64,000 nucleotides of DNA from Cichorium intybus (lineage: Eukaryota; Streptophyta; Magnoliopsida; Asterales; Asteraceae), in assembly GCA_023525715.1 (NCBI GenBank), contig CM042012.1, positions 37,250,189 through 37,314,188 on the forward strand, written 5' to 3'. Positions 37,801 to 48,796 of this stretch are shown here, piece by piece. Each line of letters opens with the position of its first letter. The stretch's first letter is position 1. The translations under genes were made by a program, and so were the position numbers. The notes beneath the pieces are model-generated. The model searched no databases, was not told where the DNA came from, and was given only the letters and a program-made list of their open reading frames with translations.

Positions 37801-37913
37801 TTTTAAGACGCATAATGCTATACATAACTAGCATCTTTGTATTACTATTTGAGTACTTAAGAAGAGTTCCAAAACGCATAAGGCCAGTCAGGGTAACCAC
37901 TGCTCTCACATGA
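34809..37913 (+). CDS. Alpha/beta-hydrolase fold protein (383 aa)
   Basis: Serine hydrolase of the alpha/beta fold; substrate unknown. Ten exons: 34809-34926, 35069-35240, 35410-35492, 35625-35725, 36184-36279, 36427-36480, 36554-36702, 36776-36893, 36970-37057 and 37741-37913, all GT-AG and in phase. Visible catalytic elements: nucleophile elbow GHSMGG (121-126, Ser123), likely acid Asp260 in GRFDVIAQ, and His288 in ELHGGHLVSHER. NRGVGRSS sits before the elbow as in related hydrolases. The final exon adds a hydrophobic segment (IMLYITSIFVLLFEY) flanked by basic residues (YLRRVPKRIRPVR), suggesting a C-terminal membrane anchor. Intron 9 (683 bp) contains a GGAATGGAAT-rich MITE-like stretch. 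Probable Arabidopsis counterpart At5g53050 (from memory). Confidence 0.88.
37085..37640. mobile_element. Possible MITE in hydrolase intron 9
   Basis: GGAATGGAATGGAAT-type sequence at the left (37107-37140) and its complement ATTCCATTCC / CCATTCCGCCAT at the right (37568-37640) give the intron a fold-back character. Ends and target duplication are unresolved. Confidence 0.35.
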
Positions 37914-38743
37914 TGATCACATATGGAGAAAGACCAAATTATCCCTGCGGGTAAAATTCTTAACATATTGGGATGACAGATGATATAAGACTCACCAAAT
38001 TGCAGAAAGCATGAATGGTATTACATCATAACACACAGAAATAGACACAGAAGGTTGATGATAGGAGTTTGAGTTACAATGGGATTTGACCCCAAAATCA
38101 TAATTATGGAAGTGTTAAGGCGAAGTCTGATACAATCACTTTTTATTTTCCTAATTATACTTAATGTTGTAAAATACTGAGAATACGTTTAATTTACTTC
38201 CTCGAAATGTATTAAACAAGCATGTTGATGCGATACAGATTTGTTGTAAATGACATGTTGAAAAATCTGTCAATCATCCACAATTCGTTTTTTGGTTTTT
38301 TATGCGGTGCTTTTACTGTCATTGTGTTTTTAACTATGAAATACGACGTGGTGATGTGGTCCAAACTTGCAAATTATAGGTTTTGAAGATCTGCCATCTG
38401 CAATTCGTTTCTAGCCCTATGTGCTGTATCTATATCACTATATGCGTATGGAATCGTGTATACCTTCAAGTTCAATCGACAGTCTGGAGTTGAATTAATT
38501 GATTCAAGTTCCATCATTAAACGACTGCAAACCAGAAGAGTTGTGAACTTGATTGATCACTCATTTACTATGTATTTCTTACTACAGAGTGATTTACCAA
38601 AACCTAAATATGAATCGGACTACAGCAACGAAAAACCCCGCTTTCTTAAATTTCTTGTGTTGTTCCATTAAAAGTTCGTCATACGGTCATACTTTTAGCC
38701 TTTAGGATCGCAATTTCACGTCATCAACGAAAACGAAACAATC

Positions 38744-38794
<51 letters not shown>

Positions 38795-39330
38795 GTTACC
38801 TAAAGAGTTTCGTGGGATTCTCCATGCTCGTGATTGAGGAAGAAGGTAGTTGGGACTTGGGAACTTGACTCGTGTGTAGTGTAGTGAACGTAAATGATTA
38901 AATTAAAAAGGTTAGTAGTTTGTGTAATATACCATTCGGAAATCGAATATTCTACGTCACATATGATTAGGATCTTATTAGTGTAAGACCGCATTTGCTA
39001 AATAGGACAAGATAAGATAGAATGGAGTAATTTTATCTTTTATATGATATGATATAAAATGAGAATATGAGATAAAATCATAAATTTTTAATTTTTTTCG
39101 GAAGTGGCCCTCAGAATTAAGGGAATGACTGATGCATATAATTTAGTAAAATCTATTCTATTATTATTTCAATATCCAATTTTTTAAATAATCCTATATT
39201 TTAAAAGTATAAACCAATACCAAAATCAGTAATTTTAAGAAATTTAAATAATGGATACAAATAAGTTAGGAAAGGATCATGAACCAGGGAAACCAAATTA
39301 TAATATTTAGAACGGTGGATATTATTAAGA
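37914..39330. other. Intergenic
   Basis: Apart from a GA microsatellite at 38747-38793, no gene or clear element was recognised. Confidence 0.4.
38747..38793. repeat. (AG)n microsatellite
   Basis: About 23 uninterrupted AG units. Confidence 0.97.
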
Positions 39331-39349
39331 GCTAGCGAGGCACTAGAGG

Positions 39350-39630
39350 AGAAAACTGTTACATGAAACAAAGACATCGGTTACTAGACCAAACATTCCA
39401 AATAAAATAATTACGATTATCTCTAAATTTATACTAATTAAACGAAGCAATCATAATTTCATCCGCCATGTTGGACACCGAATGAGCAATCTTTTTGAAC
39501 ATCAATCTGTTGCGAGACTACCAAATACACCAAACATTAGCGAACACCAAAACTGTCCGAAATTTAAGTAAACATTTGGAATTACCATCTGCCATTAACA
39601 GATCATTAAGACTGTTCGAAAAGGAATCGG
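39350..39630 (-). pseudogene. LINE reverse-transcriptase tail remnant
   Basis: Minus-strand reading gives VFANVWCIW-stop-SRNRLMFKKI then MADEIMIASF, matching the W-x-IW-x-SRN...F tail seen at the C-terminus of plant LINE ORF2 proteins. A stop interrupts it and only ~60 codons are recognisable. The adjoining TA microsatellite begins at 39638. Confidence 0.65.
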
Positions 39631-39635
39631 ACCAA

Positions 39636-39758
<123 letters not shown>

Positions 39759-40066
39759 TACCAGATGGTTTTACTGTAGATAACGTTATATCAACCTTTT
39801 TTTCAGGAACTTATTATAAAAATCGTTTGCCAATATGTAATACCGTGATTTTAAATTTGTGATAAGATATGTTAATTATATGTTAAACAAAGATTAATTG
39901 AGTTATTATATGAATTAGGATATATAAAAACTTGTCTATGAAAAGTTGGATATTGAAAAGAGTATTAGAAGTGATTTTTTAGTTTCTGCAGCAGGAAACA
40001 CGGGCCGTGTTGGAGGAACACGGGTCGTGTTTCGATCCAGAGCAAACAGAGGATATTCTGTGGAGA

Positions 40067-40260
40067 AAACCCGGACCGTGTTTTATAAACCCGGACCGTG
40101 TTTTGTCAACAGAGGCAAACAGAGGATTTTTATTGTGTAAAAACCCGGACCGTGTTTTATAAACCCGGACCGTGTTTTGTCAACAGAGGCAAACAGAGGA
40201 TTTTTAATTTTGTAGAAACCCGGGCCGTGTTCTATGAACCCGGACCGTGTTACGCGCACA
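40067..40260. repeat. ~70-bp tandem repeats inside the LTR
   Basis: AAACCCGGACCGTGTTTTAT and GAGGCAAACAGAGGAT recur in three successive units, the last one more diverged. Confidence 0.85.
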
Positions 40261-40508
40261 GATATGTTTTTAATGTGCAATTTTCTGTCATTTTGGGTTA
40301 AATCCATTTCGATCAAAACCTCTCCAAAACCCTAGAAACTTAATCCTAAACTTCTAAACTCGAAATTGAAGTCTATAATTCAAGAATTGAAGCTAGGATT
40401 TGATTCCTTACGGTTGAAAGGTAATTCCCTTTGATTTTGACTTCATTTCAACGGTTGGGTTGTTTGATTTGAGATGGTTCCAGGTGGTTTTGATAAACCA
40501 CCTGCAAC

Positions 40509-43500
40509 CTATGCAGTTATCGCGGTCGAAAATCAAATAGCGGTCGCTGAGCGCTATTTGAAATCGCGGTTCTCGCGGTGGTATAGCGATGGTATAGCGT
40601 TTTTTTATATTATATAGAATTTATATAATAGAGATTTAGAGCATTAATATATATCTAACTGCTTATTGATTATTGTTAATTTACATGTTAGAAACACATT
40701 TTAATCAATCAAAGTGGAATGAGAACCAATTACATAAACCTAATGCTTTGAGATTCTCTTAAGCAATTTACCAAACACTTGGTGTGCATCAATACAAACT
40801 TGAATGCTCATATTAATAAATCCATATTAGTAAGCCTTATAATTCATTACACATTATTTTACCATACATAATCAAATTTCCTAATTAACTACAACCATGA
40901 GAACTGATTACATAATCATATTTATTGATTATGTACAAATTGAATACAAACATAAATAAAAACATGAATACAAAGTTCATTAAGCAATTAACCAACTAAT
41001 CGATTATGTTCAAAATTCAACCAATGTCTACAATCAGCCAAAGTAATCGATAGGTACCCTGAAATCGGAAACCGACTTCAAACCTACATCTTGTAACAAC
41101 CGAACCTGTTACAATCAACGAGAGACTTGTAATGAGAACTGATAGCTTTAATCAAATGTGAAATAATTACTTGGATGAAGCTTCAATGAATATCGTGAGT
41201 ATTTCATTAGGAATCAATTCAATCGGTTATTTCACAACCTGGCATATCATCGGTATTTCACAACCATGTTAACGAAAGCTATAATCGGAACCTGTTCAAT
41301 TAATCAGACCTCGAGTCGAAAGCTGCTAATCGAACGTTGAATCGAAAGCTACTAACTGAACTTGGAATCAGAATAAGCCAATCGATGGGATGTGTTTCAA
41401 ATCGTTGAACAAACCTCAAACCAGGAATGAGAACATATCAATTTAATTCGTTGAAATCGGTCCCGATGTCCCAATCGAAATCAGTCCCGATGTCCCAATC
41501 GAATGAATTGAAATCGGTACCTTGCAAAACCTTTCGCATTTGAATTGATGGAAATCCAAGTCCCAAACGAATGAACTGATGGAAATCGGAACTCGCAAAC
41601 ACGGGATGAAGTCGGGATGAAGTGAAGGCGGGATGAAGTGAACCGCAATCGAAGAATAAACGGGATGAAGTCGGGATGAAGTGAAGGCGGGATGAACTGA
41701 TGGAAATCGGAACTCGCAATCACCAAGTCGGAACTTCGATTAGTACCTGTAATCGTTTTCACCAAGTGGTACCCTGAACTTCGATGTTATCGGCTCAATC
41801 TGGAGTTGGTTCTGGTTATCGATGACTAATTTATCCCACATCGGCTCAAGTAAAGACCTAAGGACATAAACCTTCTTATAAATAGCTGCTATCTGTTCCT
41901 AACAATTCACCCCTTAAACCTTTTGAATTGGGTTAACTCCTGAATTTAATTGGTTAAAAAGGTATTAAAATTTTGGGTTAATGTCATTGTAGCCCTATAA
42001 ACTATCGATGTTGTCCTTATTTAGTCACTGATATTTTTTTCGAGTACTCTAAGCCATTAAACTTGTTGTTGACCCGTTGATTATACCATTCTATCTGATT
42101 TAGTATGTTATCATGCCTACCAAGCATCTTACATGGCAGATTGGTCCCACCTTAATGACACACGGTGCTTACGTGGCATCACATATATTATTATTTACTT
42201 TTTATTTTATTATTCTTAAAAAGTAGCTTTTAATAATATATATAGATCCATTTCATTTCAAAAAGTAGCTTCTAACAACTTTCTCCCGTGAATCCATCTA
42301 CTTCCCCAATTCTTTCAACAAACAATCGAGACCTAAATTTATTCAATAAATTAATTTTTTAGATCATTATTTCACAATCTCTTTAAAGAACATTCACTTT
42401 ATTGATTATCAAAATCCTTGATGTACAACAATTTTGGCTATTTTCATAATCGGATCACGATATAGATCCATTTCATTTCAAAAATCTCCTAAAGACTTTC
42501 ACATTACTTTGGAATCAGATCTAATAAAGTTTGATTTATATGTTCACGATAATTAATTCCATCTGTCGGATTAAACTTGGTTTGGTGTTTAAGCAATAAT
42601 CAACTGTGTAGTTAAAGAGAAAGAGAATGAGTCAGTTGTTCGACTACTTCGTGTTGTGTAGAATTGGACCGAAGATTGGCACTCAGTTGTTTGCTTCTCT
42701 TCGTGATCGGTACCCTCATCCTACTTATACGATCTATCCTCGTCCACCGCCGCAGCTCCCTATTTAAGTTTCCTGATCCCAATACTATTCTACCACCGTC
42801 CACCGACCACCACTATCGACTACCTTCCACCACCAATATCTCACCACCACCATCAATCTTCCACCCAGGATCCCAAATCATAAGCAAAAAACGATTTCAA
42901 GAGCAAACCATAAAGGGAAATTTCAGATTTCAACAACACCGCCAAGCCATAGGATTTCAAACTGCCACTGTCAAATAAACCACATGATTTCAAGGAAAAC
43001 AACAAAAAATTCATAAACCTAGAACAAAGAACCCGATTTCAACAACAAATACCTAGAATAAAAACTCGATTTCAAAAACAAACCATACGAATGAAATCCG
43101 AAGAAAATTCATACATTACTAAGAAATCCGAAAATAAAAACCACCATCTCACTTCTCGAACTTCAGAAATTGGGAGTGGATCATTGACGAAGAAGAGAAA
43201 AAACACGGTAAGGCGATTTTAGATGGATCGTGTGTGTATCTAGCCTTCAAACCCTTTTTGGGTTGATTTTAGTTTTAAAATACGGATAAGAATTATAGCA
43301 ATAATTGTTATTTTAATAATTATGAAAACCATGTAAATTAAACAGAAAATAGAAAATAACAAGTAGACACCATATAAGCATCACATGTGCATTTTCTGAT
43401 GATGTCAATGCCACGTGGAATGCCACGTGGCCTTATCTACCGGATAACCGCTTCAGATTTCTTATAATGGCTTTATTGTCATGAATTTTGAAACATCAGG

Positions 43501-43770
43501 GATCCAGAAAACCCAAAATATAGATCAATGACTAAATAAGGACGAAACCGATAGGTTACGGGGTTACAGTAACATTAACCCTAAAATTTTAAAATAGCGG
43601 TTTTTTTACAGGTATACCGATTTCATTATCGCGGTAAATAGCGGTACTTATCGGCGCAAATAGCGGTACCGCGAAAACCTTGCGTTAAATTGCATCGCGA
43701 TTTTGCCTGGTAGCGCAAACCGCTATACCACCGCTATACCGGTGGTATAGCGGCGCGATTGACTGCATAG
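40509..43770. mobile_element. hAT-type non-autonomous element nested in the solo LTR
   Basis: Termini CTATGCAGT at 40509 and ACTGCATAG ending at 43770 are perfect 9-bp inverted repeats, extended imperfectly by TATCGCG/CGCGATTG. The exact 8-bp duplication CCTGCAAC (40501-40508, 43771-43778) indicates hAT. Sub-terminal zones are rich in GGTATAGCG / CGCTATACC and AGCGGT. The interior (~41450-41730) has GGGATGAAGT repeats. No transposase was recognised. It hosts a Mutator-type element. Confidence 0.87.
41975..43581. mobile_element. Mutator-type (MULE) non-autonomous element nested in the hAT-type element
   Basis: Long terminal inverted repeats of ~60 bp: the left starts GGGTTAATGTCATTGTAGCC and the right is the inverse of GGGTTAATGTTACTGTAACC. 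Both contain GTCCTTATTTAGTCA. An exact 9-bp duplication TAAAATTTT flanks it (41966-41974, 43582-43590), the size made by Mutator. Length 1607 bp. No MURA transposase. The longest frame (42664-42978) lacks an ATG start and is unassigned. Confidence 0.9.
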
Positions 43771-44650
43771 CCTGCAACAAGCATGAGTTAGAGTGAGTTT
43801 ACTTGGATTAGTGTGTGTAAAAGAGTTCTAATTCGAGACTCAAGCTAGTGAAGTGCTTGTATTGTGTTCTTAGGGTTATATATATGTTAAAGAGATAAAT
43901 TGAAAGCTGCAACTTTGATTTTGTAGTTATCTTTTAAATTGTAACTTGCTTCAATGATACAAATTCCTTGATTATGATAACTATTGAGTGTGATTGAGAT
44001 TATTCTTAAATTGAATAATGAAAATGAGTTGTTATGCTACAGCTAAAGCAAGGCAGGAGCACACACGAGGTGCAGGAGTTCCACATATCGATTCCACAAC
44101 AAGTGAGTAGTTATTATTAGATTAATTATGTGTTGGTTTTGATGATTATTGCAGAAAGGAGTATGATTTGAGTTGTTTAAAATTGGTTGAGTATACCAAT
44201 TATGAGTGTTTGGATAGATGAACCTCACTATGAGTATATATATTGAGAAACAAGATGGTTCACAGAAAATGATATGAATGAGATGATGGGCAATTGCTGT
44301 CCAAATAAACTTTAAATTACTCATAGAGCTCTCAAAGCTCATATATTGTTTGTTAATGTTAATTGTGTTAGGTTCTGGAAGTGCAGATCGTGGGAAACGC
44401 ATCACAGAGGGTTAGCTGGAAAGGATATGGACTTTGGACTTGGACTTTCTTTCTAGTGTTATACTTGTTCTTTTGTAAACATTCGGTTGTTGAGAAAACT
44501 AGTATGAAACATTTTGTATGTAAATAAGCACTTAAACTATGCTTTTGATAGTATCTTGTAAAGCTTGTTACTCATATTTGAGGATTGCACCTAAATTATC
44601 AGTGTATCCTGAAAATGAGAAACCGGGTGTTACACAATATAAAACATCAT

Positions 44651-44718
44651 GAGTGGTCAAGTGGGAAGGCGTATCATTTAAAAGTTAAGTGACGGTGGTT
44701 CGAAACCGTTTGCTCACA
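44651..44718 (+). other. tRNA-like sequence (SINE head or tRNA-Ser-like pseudogene)
   Basis: GAGTGGTCAAGTGGGAAGGC resembles a Pol III A box. GGTGGTTCGAAACCGTTTGC, ~35 bp further on, resembles a B box/T-arm. The acceptor ends (GAGTGG / TGCTCAC) pair only partly and the anticodon arm is not convincing, so a tRNA-derived SINE or decayed tRNA is more likely than a working gene. Confidence 0.45.
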
Positions 44719-44880
44719 ACTTTTTAACCTTAAGCAACTTTTGGCTGAAACCCTTGACTATACTAATTTGACATCTTAGGCCCTTTTATTCTTTGTATTT
44801 TCTAAGTTGTTTTTTTTTCAAAATTTAATTTTTTTATTTACAATTATATCCAAAATAATTTTTTATTATTATAAACCTTT

Positions 44881-45470
44881 TCTATAAATTTTCTCCTACT
44901 TATTCTTTTAGGTTTTCTTTGTATTATCTAAGTTTTGTTTTTCAAAATTTAATTTTTAAATATTTTTACAACTTTTTTTATCATATTATTTTTTGAAAAA
45001 ATTATTTTTCGTATAATTTTTTACAGCTTCATTTTATAATTTTTAAATATTTTTACAACTTTTTTATCATATTATTTTTTGACAAAATTATTTTCGCATA
45101 AATTTTTACAACTTCATTTTATACATGATTTTTATAAATTCCACCATTTCTACAAATTATATGAAAAATAACCTTTCCTATAAATTTTCTTCTACTTATT
45201 CTTTTAGGTTTTCTTTGTATTATCTAAGTTTTTTTTTTCAAAATTTAATTTTTAAATATTTTTACAACTTCTTTTTATCATATTATTTTTTGACAAAATT
45301 ATTTTTGTATAATTTTACAGCTTCATTTTATAATTTTAAATAATTGTACAACTTTTTATCATATTATTTTTTGACAAAATTATTTTCATATAATTTTTTT
45401 ATAGCTTTATTATATACATGATTTTTATAAATTCCACCGTTTCTACAATTTATGTGAAAATTATTTTCTA
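44881..45470. repeat. AT-rich higher-order tandem repeat (~297-bp period)
   Basis: CTATAAATTTTCT.CTACTTATTCTTTTAGGTTTTC recurs at ~44881 and 45178. Inside each unit, ACAACTT..TTTATCATATTATTTTTTGA occurs twice with ~80-bp spacing. Confidence 0.8.
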
Positions 45471-45620
45471 AATATTTGTTTTTATAATATTTTCCCTATT
45501 CTGCAAACAAACTTTTATGTAGCATTGTATGATATAAAACCAAAATAGTAACATGTCTATATTTGTTTTTCCCACCCAACTCGTAACCCTAAAATCGCCA
45601 ATACGAATTTATTTGTTACT

Positions 45621-45651
45621 ACCGCTGTATCACGCGAGGTTACCCCACTAG
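45621..45651 (+). mobile_element. Helitron 3' terminus (5' end not found)
   Basis: An imperfect hairpin ACCGCTGTATCACGCGAGGT is followed by TACCCCA and CTAG (45648-45651), then T, as in plant Helitron 3' ends. The AT-rich repeat upstream is probably part of the element. A convincing 5' TC end was not located. Confidence 0.6.
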
Positions 45652-46247
45652 TTTATAGTATTTAGTAATTATAAAAGTCTGAAAGCTTATAAGGTATTTT
45701 GAATATGATTACGTATCTTTTTGCTAAATTTATTACAAGATTTATGATTGGTAATCTCTTTTAGAGCTTATTTATTTTATTATATAGTAAAAAAATTATC
45801 TTTATAGATATAGTTCAATGTATAAAAAATTCTAATAATTGAACAGTTATTTTAATCTATTTAAAATATTTTTCTCTAATTTGTCATTTTAAACACCACA
45901 TATTTGATATTTATGTAAATTTTATTAATATGCAGTTATAAAATAAAGGGTAAATTCCGAAAAAAATACCAACTTTTAAAAAAAAAATCGATTTTGACAC
46001 TGTGTTTTTTTATCAGTTTAGTCATTAGGTTTTTAATTTATTTCATAAAAGTCACTATATTTTTAGTTTAGTTTCAGATTTGAGCATGTGATCGGATGAA
46101 ACAACTTTTCATTGCTGATAGGGAAAAATGTGTATGTGGTTGATCCTGCTTGGCATATATTAGGGTTTAATAGAAAGCAATCGTAATCTAAAGTTATTAC
46201 CCCCAAAAATCAACGATTTTCTGCTTCCTGAGTTTGAATTTTCTTCA

Positions 46248-46625
46248 ATGGCTTTAAGTGGTTCATCATCCCAGAGTGGTTTAAGCAAGTAAACGAGGGT
46301 TCCCTTTAAGAGGTGTTACTGTGGGCTTTCAGCTCCATTATCAGTATCATGGAGTGACAAGAATCCTACTAGAAGATATTTTTGGTGCACGTACTTCCCA
46401 ATCAGTATGAAGATTGTGGGTTCTTTTAATGCTATGATGAAGAAAGTACTTCACGGTACAAGCAAGTGCTGAATGAATTGAAGGCAAAGAAGAAAAAAAA
46501 CATTTGAGAGCTCTAAATTTGGAAACCCTAGTTTGTTATCTCTTGTTAAGGTTATGATTGGGTTGCTAGTGTTTTTCATAATCATTGTGGTGATGTTGCT
46601 ATTTTTGTTGTTAAAGGGGTAAGTT
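46248..46625 (+). pseudogene. GRF-type zinc-finger protein remnant
   Basis: Frame from ATG 46248 reads MALSGSSSQSGLSK then a stop. RCYCGLSAPLSVSWSDKNPT and RRYFWC follow, which is the zf-GRF pattern. The continuation EDCGFF ... RYKQVLNELKAKKKK lies in another frame with further stops. Such GRF-finger genes often accompany plant transposons. GGGTAAATTCCGAAAAAAAT at ~45956 resembles a MULE end but its partner was not found. Confidence 0.62.
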
Positions 46626-46629
46626 AGGG

Positions 46630-47100
46630 TAGTTTTGTATGTATATATGTATGTATGGTATGGTTCAATGTTGACAGCTTTTGTTTGTAAGAACTAATGT
46701 GGTACTCTTATTAAGTTATTGTTTTATGTGTGTGTATGGTAAGCACGTAACGTCCAAGGCTGACCAATTTTGTATAATATTACAAATGGAGATTGTATAT
46801 GTGTCAATGTGTATAAATAAATAAATGCAAAAATAATAACAAAATAAATCATCCACGATAAGGAGTCGCTAAAGAATGGTGATAAGTAATAATGATGTTC
46901 TAAGTCATAATAGTCATTATTCTCAATTTTTAGTTTTCATTCTATTTTTTAATTAGTTATTAATTTTTGTTAGTTAAAAAACGTATTTTTTATTGAAAAA
47001 CAATTCTATTGATTTTTGGAGTTAAATTCAAAAAAGGTCAAACTGATTAGCGCCTAGTTGGGATGGGTTTTGCTTCATAGCGGATAGGAAACCCATCATC
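46630..47100. other. Intergenic / PCC1 promoter
   Basis: AT-rich, no gene seen. Confidence 0.4.
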
Positions 47101-47209
47101 GGTCTATTGGATGCCACTTTACCCGCCCACTCACTTCTCAGGGCCTGTATAGCAGAGGCGGAAACGAGAACGACCTCCTGCTGATTCATCTGCGCTGTCG
47201 TCGCCGTCG
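47100..47209 (+). other. Probable non-coding first exon of the PCC1 gene
   Basis: A GC-richer leader ends CGCCGTCG|GTAAGAAA (donor at 47210). The coding exon is preceded by CACCTGCAG (acceptor ending 47624). The 5' limit is a guess. Confidence 0.5.
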
Positions 47210-47632
47210 GTAAGAAATCCAACTTTACTTTGACTCTCCAGTGCTAGCATCTGTAGCTGTGCTACATCCTCCCTTTTTCATTAACTTCTCTGTTATTATG
47301 GCATGCATATGAAGTGTTTGATAAAATGCCGCTTTAAGCCAACTCAAAATTTTCCTATACCTGGTTCTAGTTTAAAATGAGAATAAATTTATGCCTACTG
47401 TAGGGATTAGATCTTAGTAATAAGGTGTAATATTTACTTTACAAATCTCCAATAGATCTTCCTGCCTCCTCTTTTGTTCTTTTCTCACCAAAATGCTAAT
47501 TTGTCGTATTATTCAGAAGGTATTTAGCGTGCAATTTTACTTTGATAACACTATTTGGTTTCTTTTTCTTTATGGCAGTTTTGGTAAACAGTGATTAAAT
47601 TTGATTCTCTTTTTGCACCTGCAGAGTCAAAG

Positions 47633-48258
47633 ATGGATGTCGTGACTTCTGCCATTGAAATCGATGCACCAGAAAAGAATCTCTCTAAGTGGGAGTTCAA
47701 CTGGTCAGTCTCTCTCTCTATCTCATGTGTAGAGAGATTTCTTTATTATAAAATTTGCAATTTAAACATTTAGTTCAAAACACTCATAGCACACAACAAT
47801 GCTTTCTTGTTCATCCATTATGAGATTTTTGTCTGCAGTGATGTTGAAGTAGATTGCAAGTCTGAAGAAAATGCTTACATCATATATTCAGCACTTGCTG
47901 TTGACAAAGAGGTAGTACATTATCATTATTGACCATTTTGTCCTTTTAGACTGTTCAAGATTCCTGTTCATAACCTCACTATCTTTCTAATTGCAGTTGC
48001 AACCAGATAAAGTAAGGAGGTTGATGTCTGTCTCTAATGGGCAACTTACAGTGTGAGTTTTTTTGTGTTTGTGACAAATCTTGATATAAAAAAAAAAAAA
48101 ACTATAATTTTTGTGTTTTGACTTTGTGGATTTGTTATTGCAGGCGTTTTGAGGCAGTTGAAGCTAGATTTCTTCGTGCGTCTTTTAGTGCATTTATGGA
48201 TGCTCTTACACTAGCCACAAAAACAATTGAACAATTTGGTAAAGGCATGGAAGTGTAA
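47633..48258 (+). CDS. KEOPS/EKC complex subunit Pcc1/LAGE3-like (104 aa)
   Basis: Small subunit of the KEOPS complex, which makes threonylcarbamoyl-adenosine (t6A37) on ANN-decoding tRNAs. Pcc1 dimerises and supports Kae1 (family knowledge). Four coding exons: 47633-47703, 47839-47911, 47997-48052 and 48144-48258, all GT-AG and in phase. The product begins MDVVTSAIEIDAPEKNLSKW, continues SEENAYIIYSALAVDKELQP and VRFEAVEARFLRASFSAFMD, and ends LATKTIEQFGKGMEV. The DKEL-P and R.L.A....D motifs and the ~100-residue length fit Pcc1. It converges with the ABIL gene; the stop codons are ~540 bp apart. Confidence 0.88.
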
Positions 48259-48796
48259 CATGTGAACTTGATCACTTGATATTTATGGAATCTAGCTTCT
48301 TGATTATAGGATGATTATTTTTTTGTGGACAGATTTGTGTTTATGTAGATGCATCTTGTTTGATGACAAGAAGTTATGTGGTTGTGTAAGCATTACCAAA
48401 ATCTTTTTTATTTGTGGCCTTTTAAAAAACGTTGGATTATGAAAAGCAGTTTTAACAGAATAAACCATTTCATTTCTCCCCTAATTTCATACTACCATTC
48501 TATTCTATTACACAATACAAACAACTTTTGTTCACATATATCAAGTAGGATGTAAACATGGATGGCGAGAATTGTTGTAGCATTATATACTCACCATAAA
48601 AGATTATTGCGAATATAAATATATCTCAACAAAAATTGTTGTATTTTTCTTAATATAACATTTGCGGAATACACTAACCTCTACATCAATAGTTATTCCT
48701 TCTAACCAATCACATTTGCACATACTCATGTGCAAAATGCAGCAATTAAATTCATACATTTATAGTTTACTAAGAAGTAATTTTTCAAAAAACCCC

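Larger units (their letters stand above)
39836..44634 (+). mobile_element. Solo LTR (~1.5 kb) interrupted by a nested DNA transposon
   Basis: Left end TGTAATACCGTGATTTT (39836) and right end ACCGGGTGTTACA (44634) are mutually inverted (TGTAA-ACC / GGTGTTACA). The exact 5-bp duplication CAATA flanks them (39831-39835, 44635-44639). Removing the 40509-43770 insert leaves ~1.5 kb, a normal LTR size. No gag/pol or primer-binding site is present. The left half holds three diverged tandem copies of a ~70-bp unit with ACCCGGACCGTGTT (40067-40260). Confidence 0.82.

Noticed and set aside
40083..40316. Repeated frames with KTRTVFYKPGPCFVNR / HGPGFYTIK
   Set aside because: Translations of the ~70-bp tandem repeats in the LTR on both strands.
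42612..42978. Possible captured gene in the Mutator-type element
   Set aside because: The plus-strand frame lacks an ATG at its start and neither strand matches a family I know; left unassigned.
47028..47222. 64-residue minus-strand frame MDFLPTATTAQMNQQEVV...
   Set aside because: Overlaps the likely PCC1 leader exon and has no recognisable homologue; coding potential cannot be supported.
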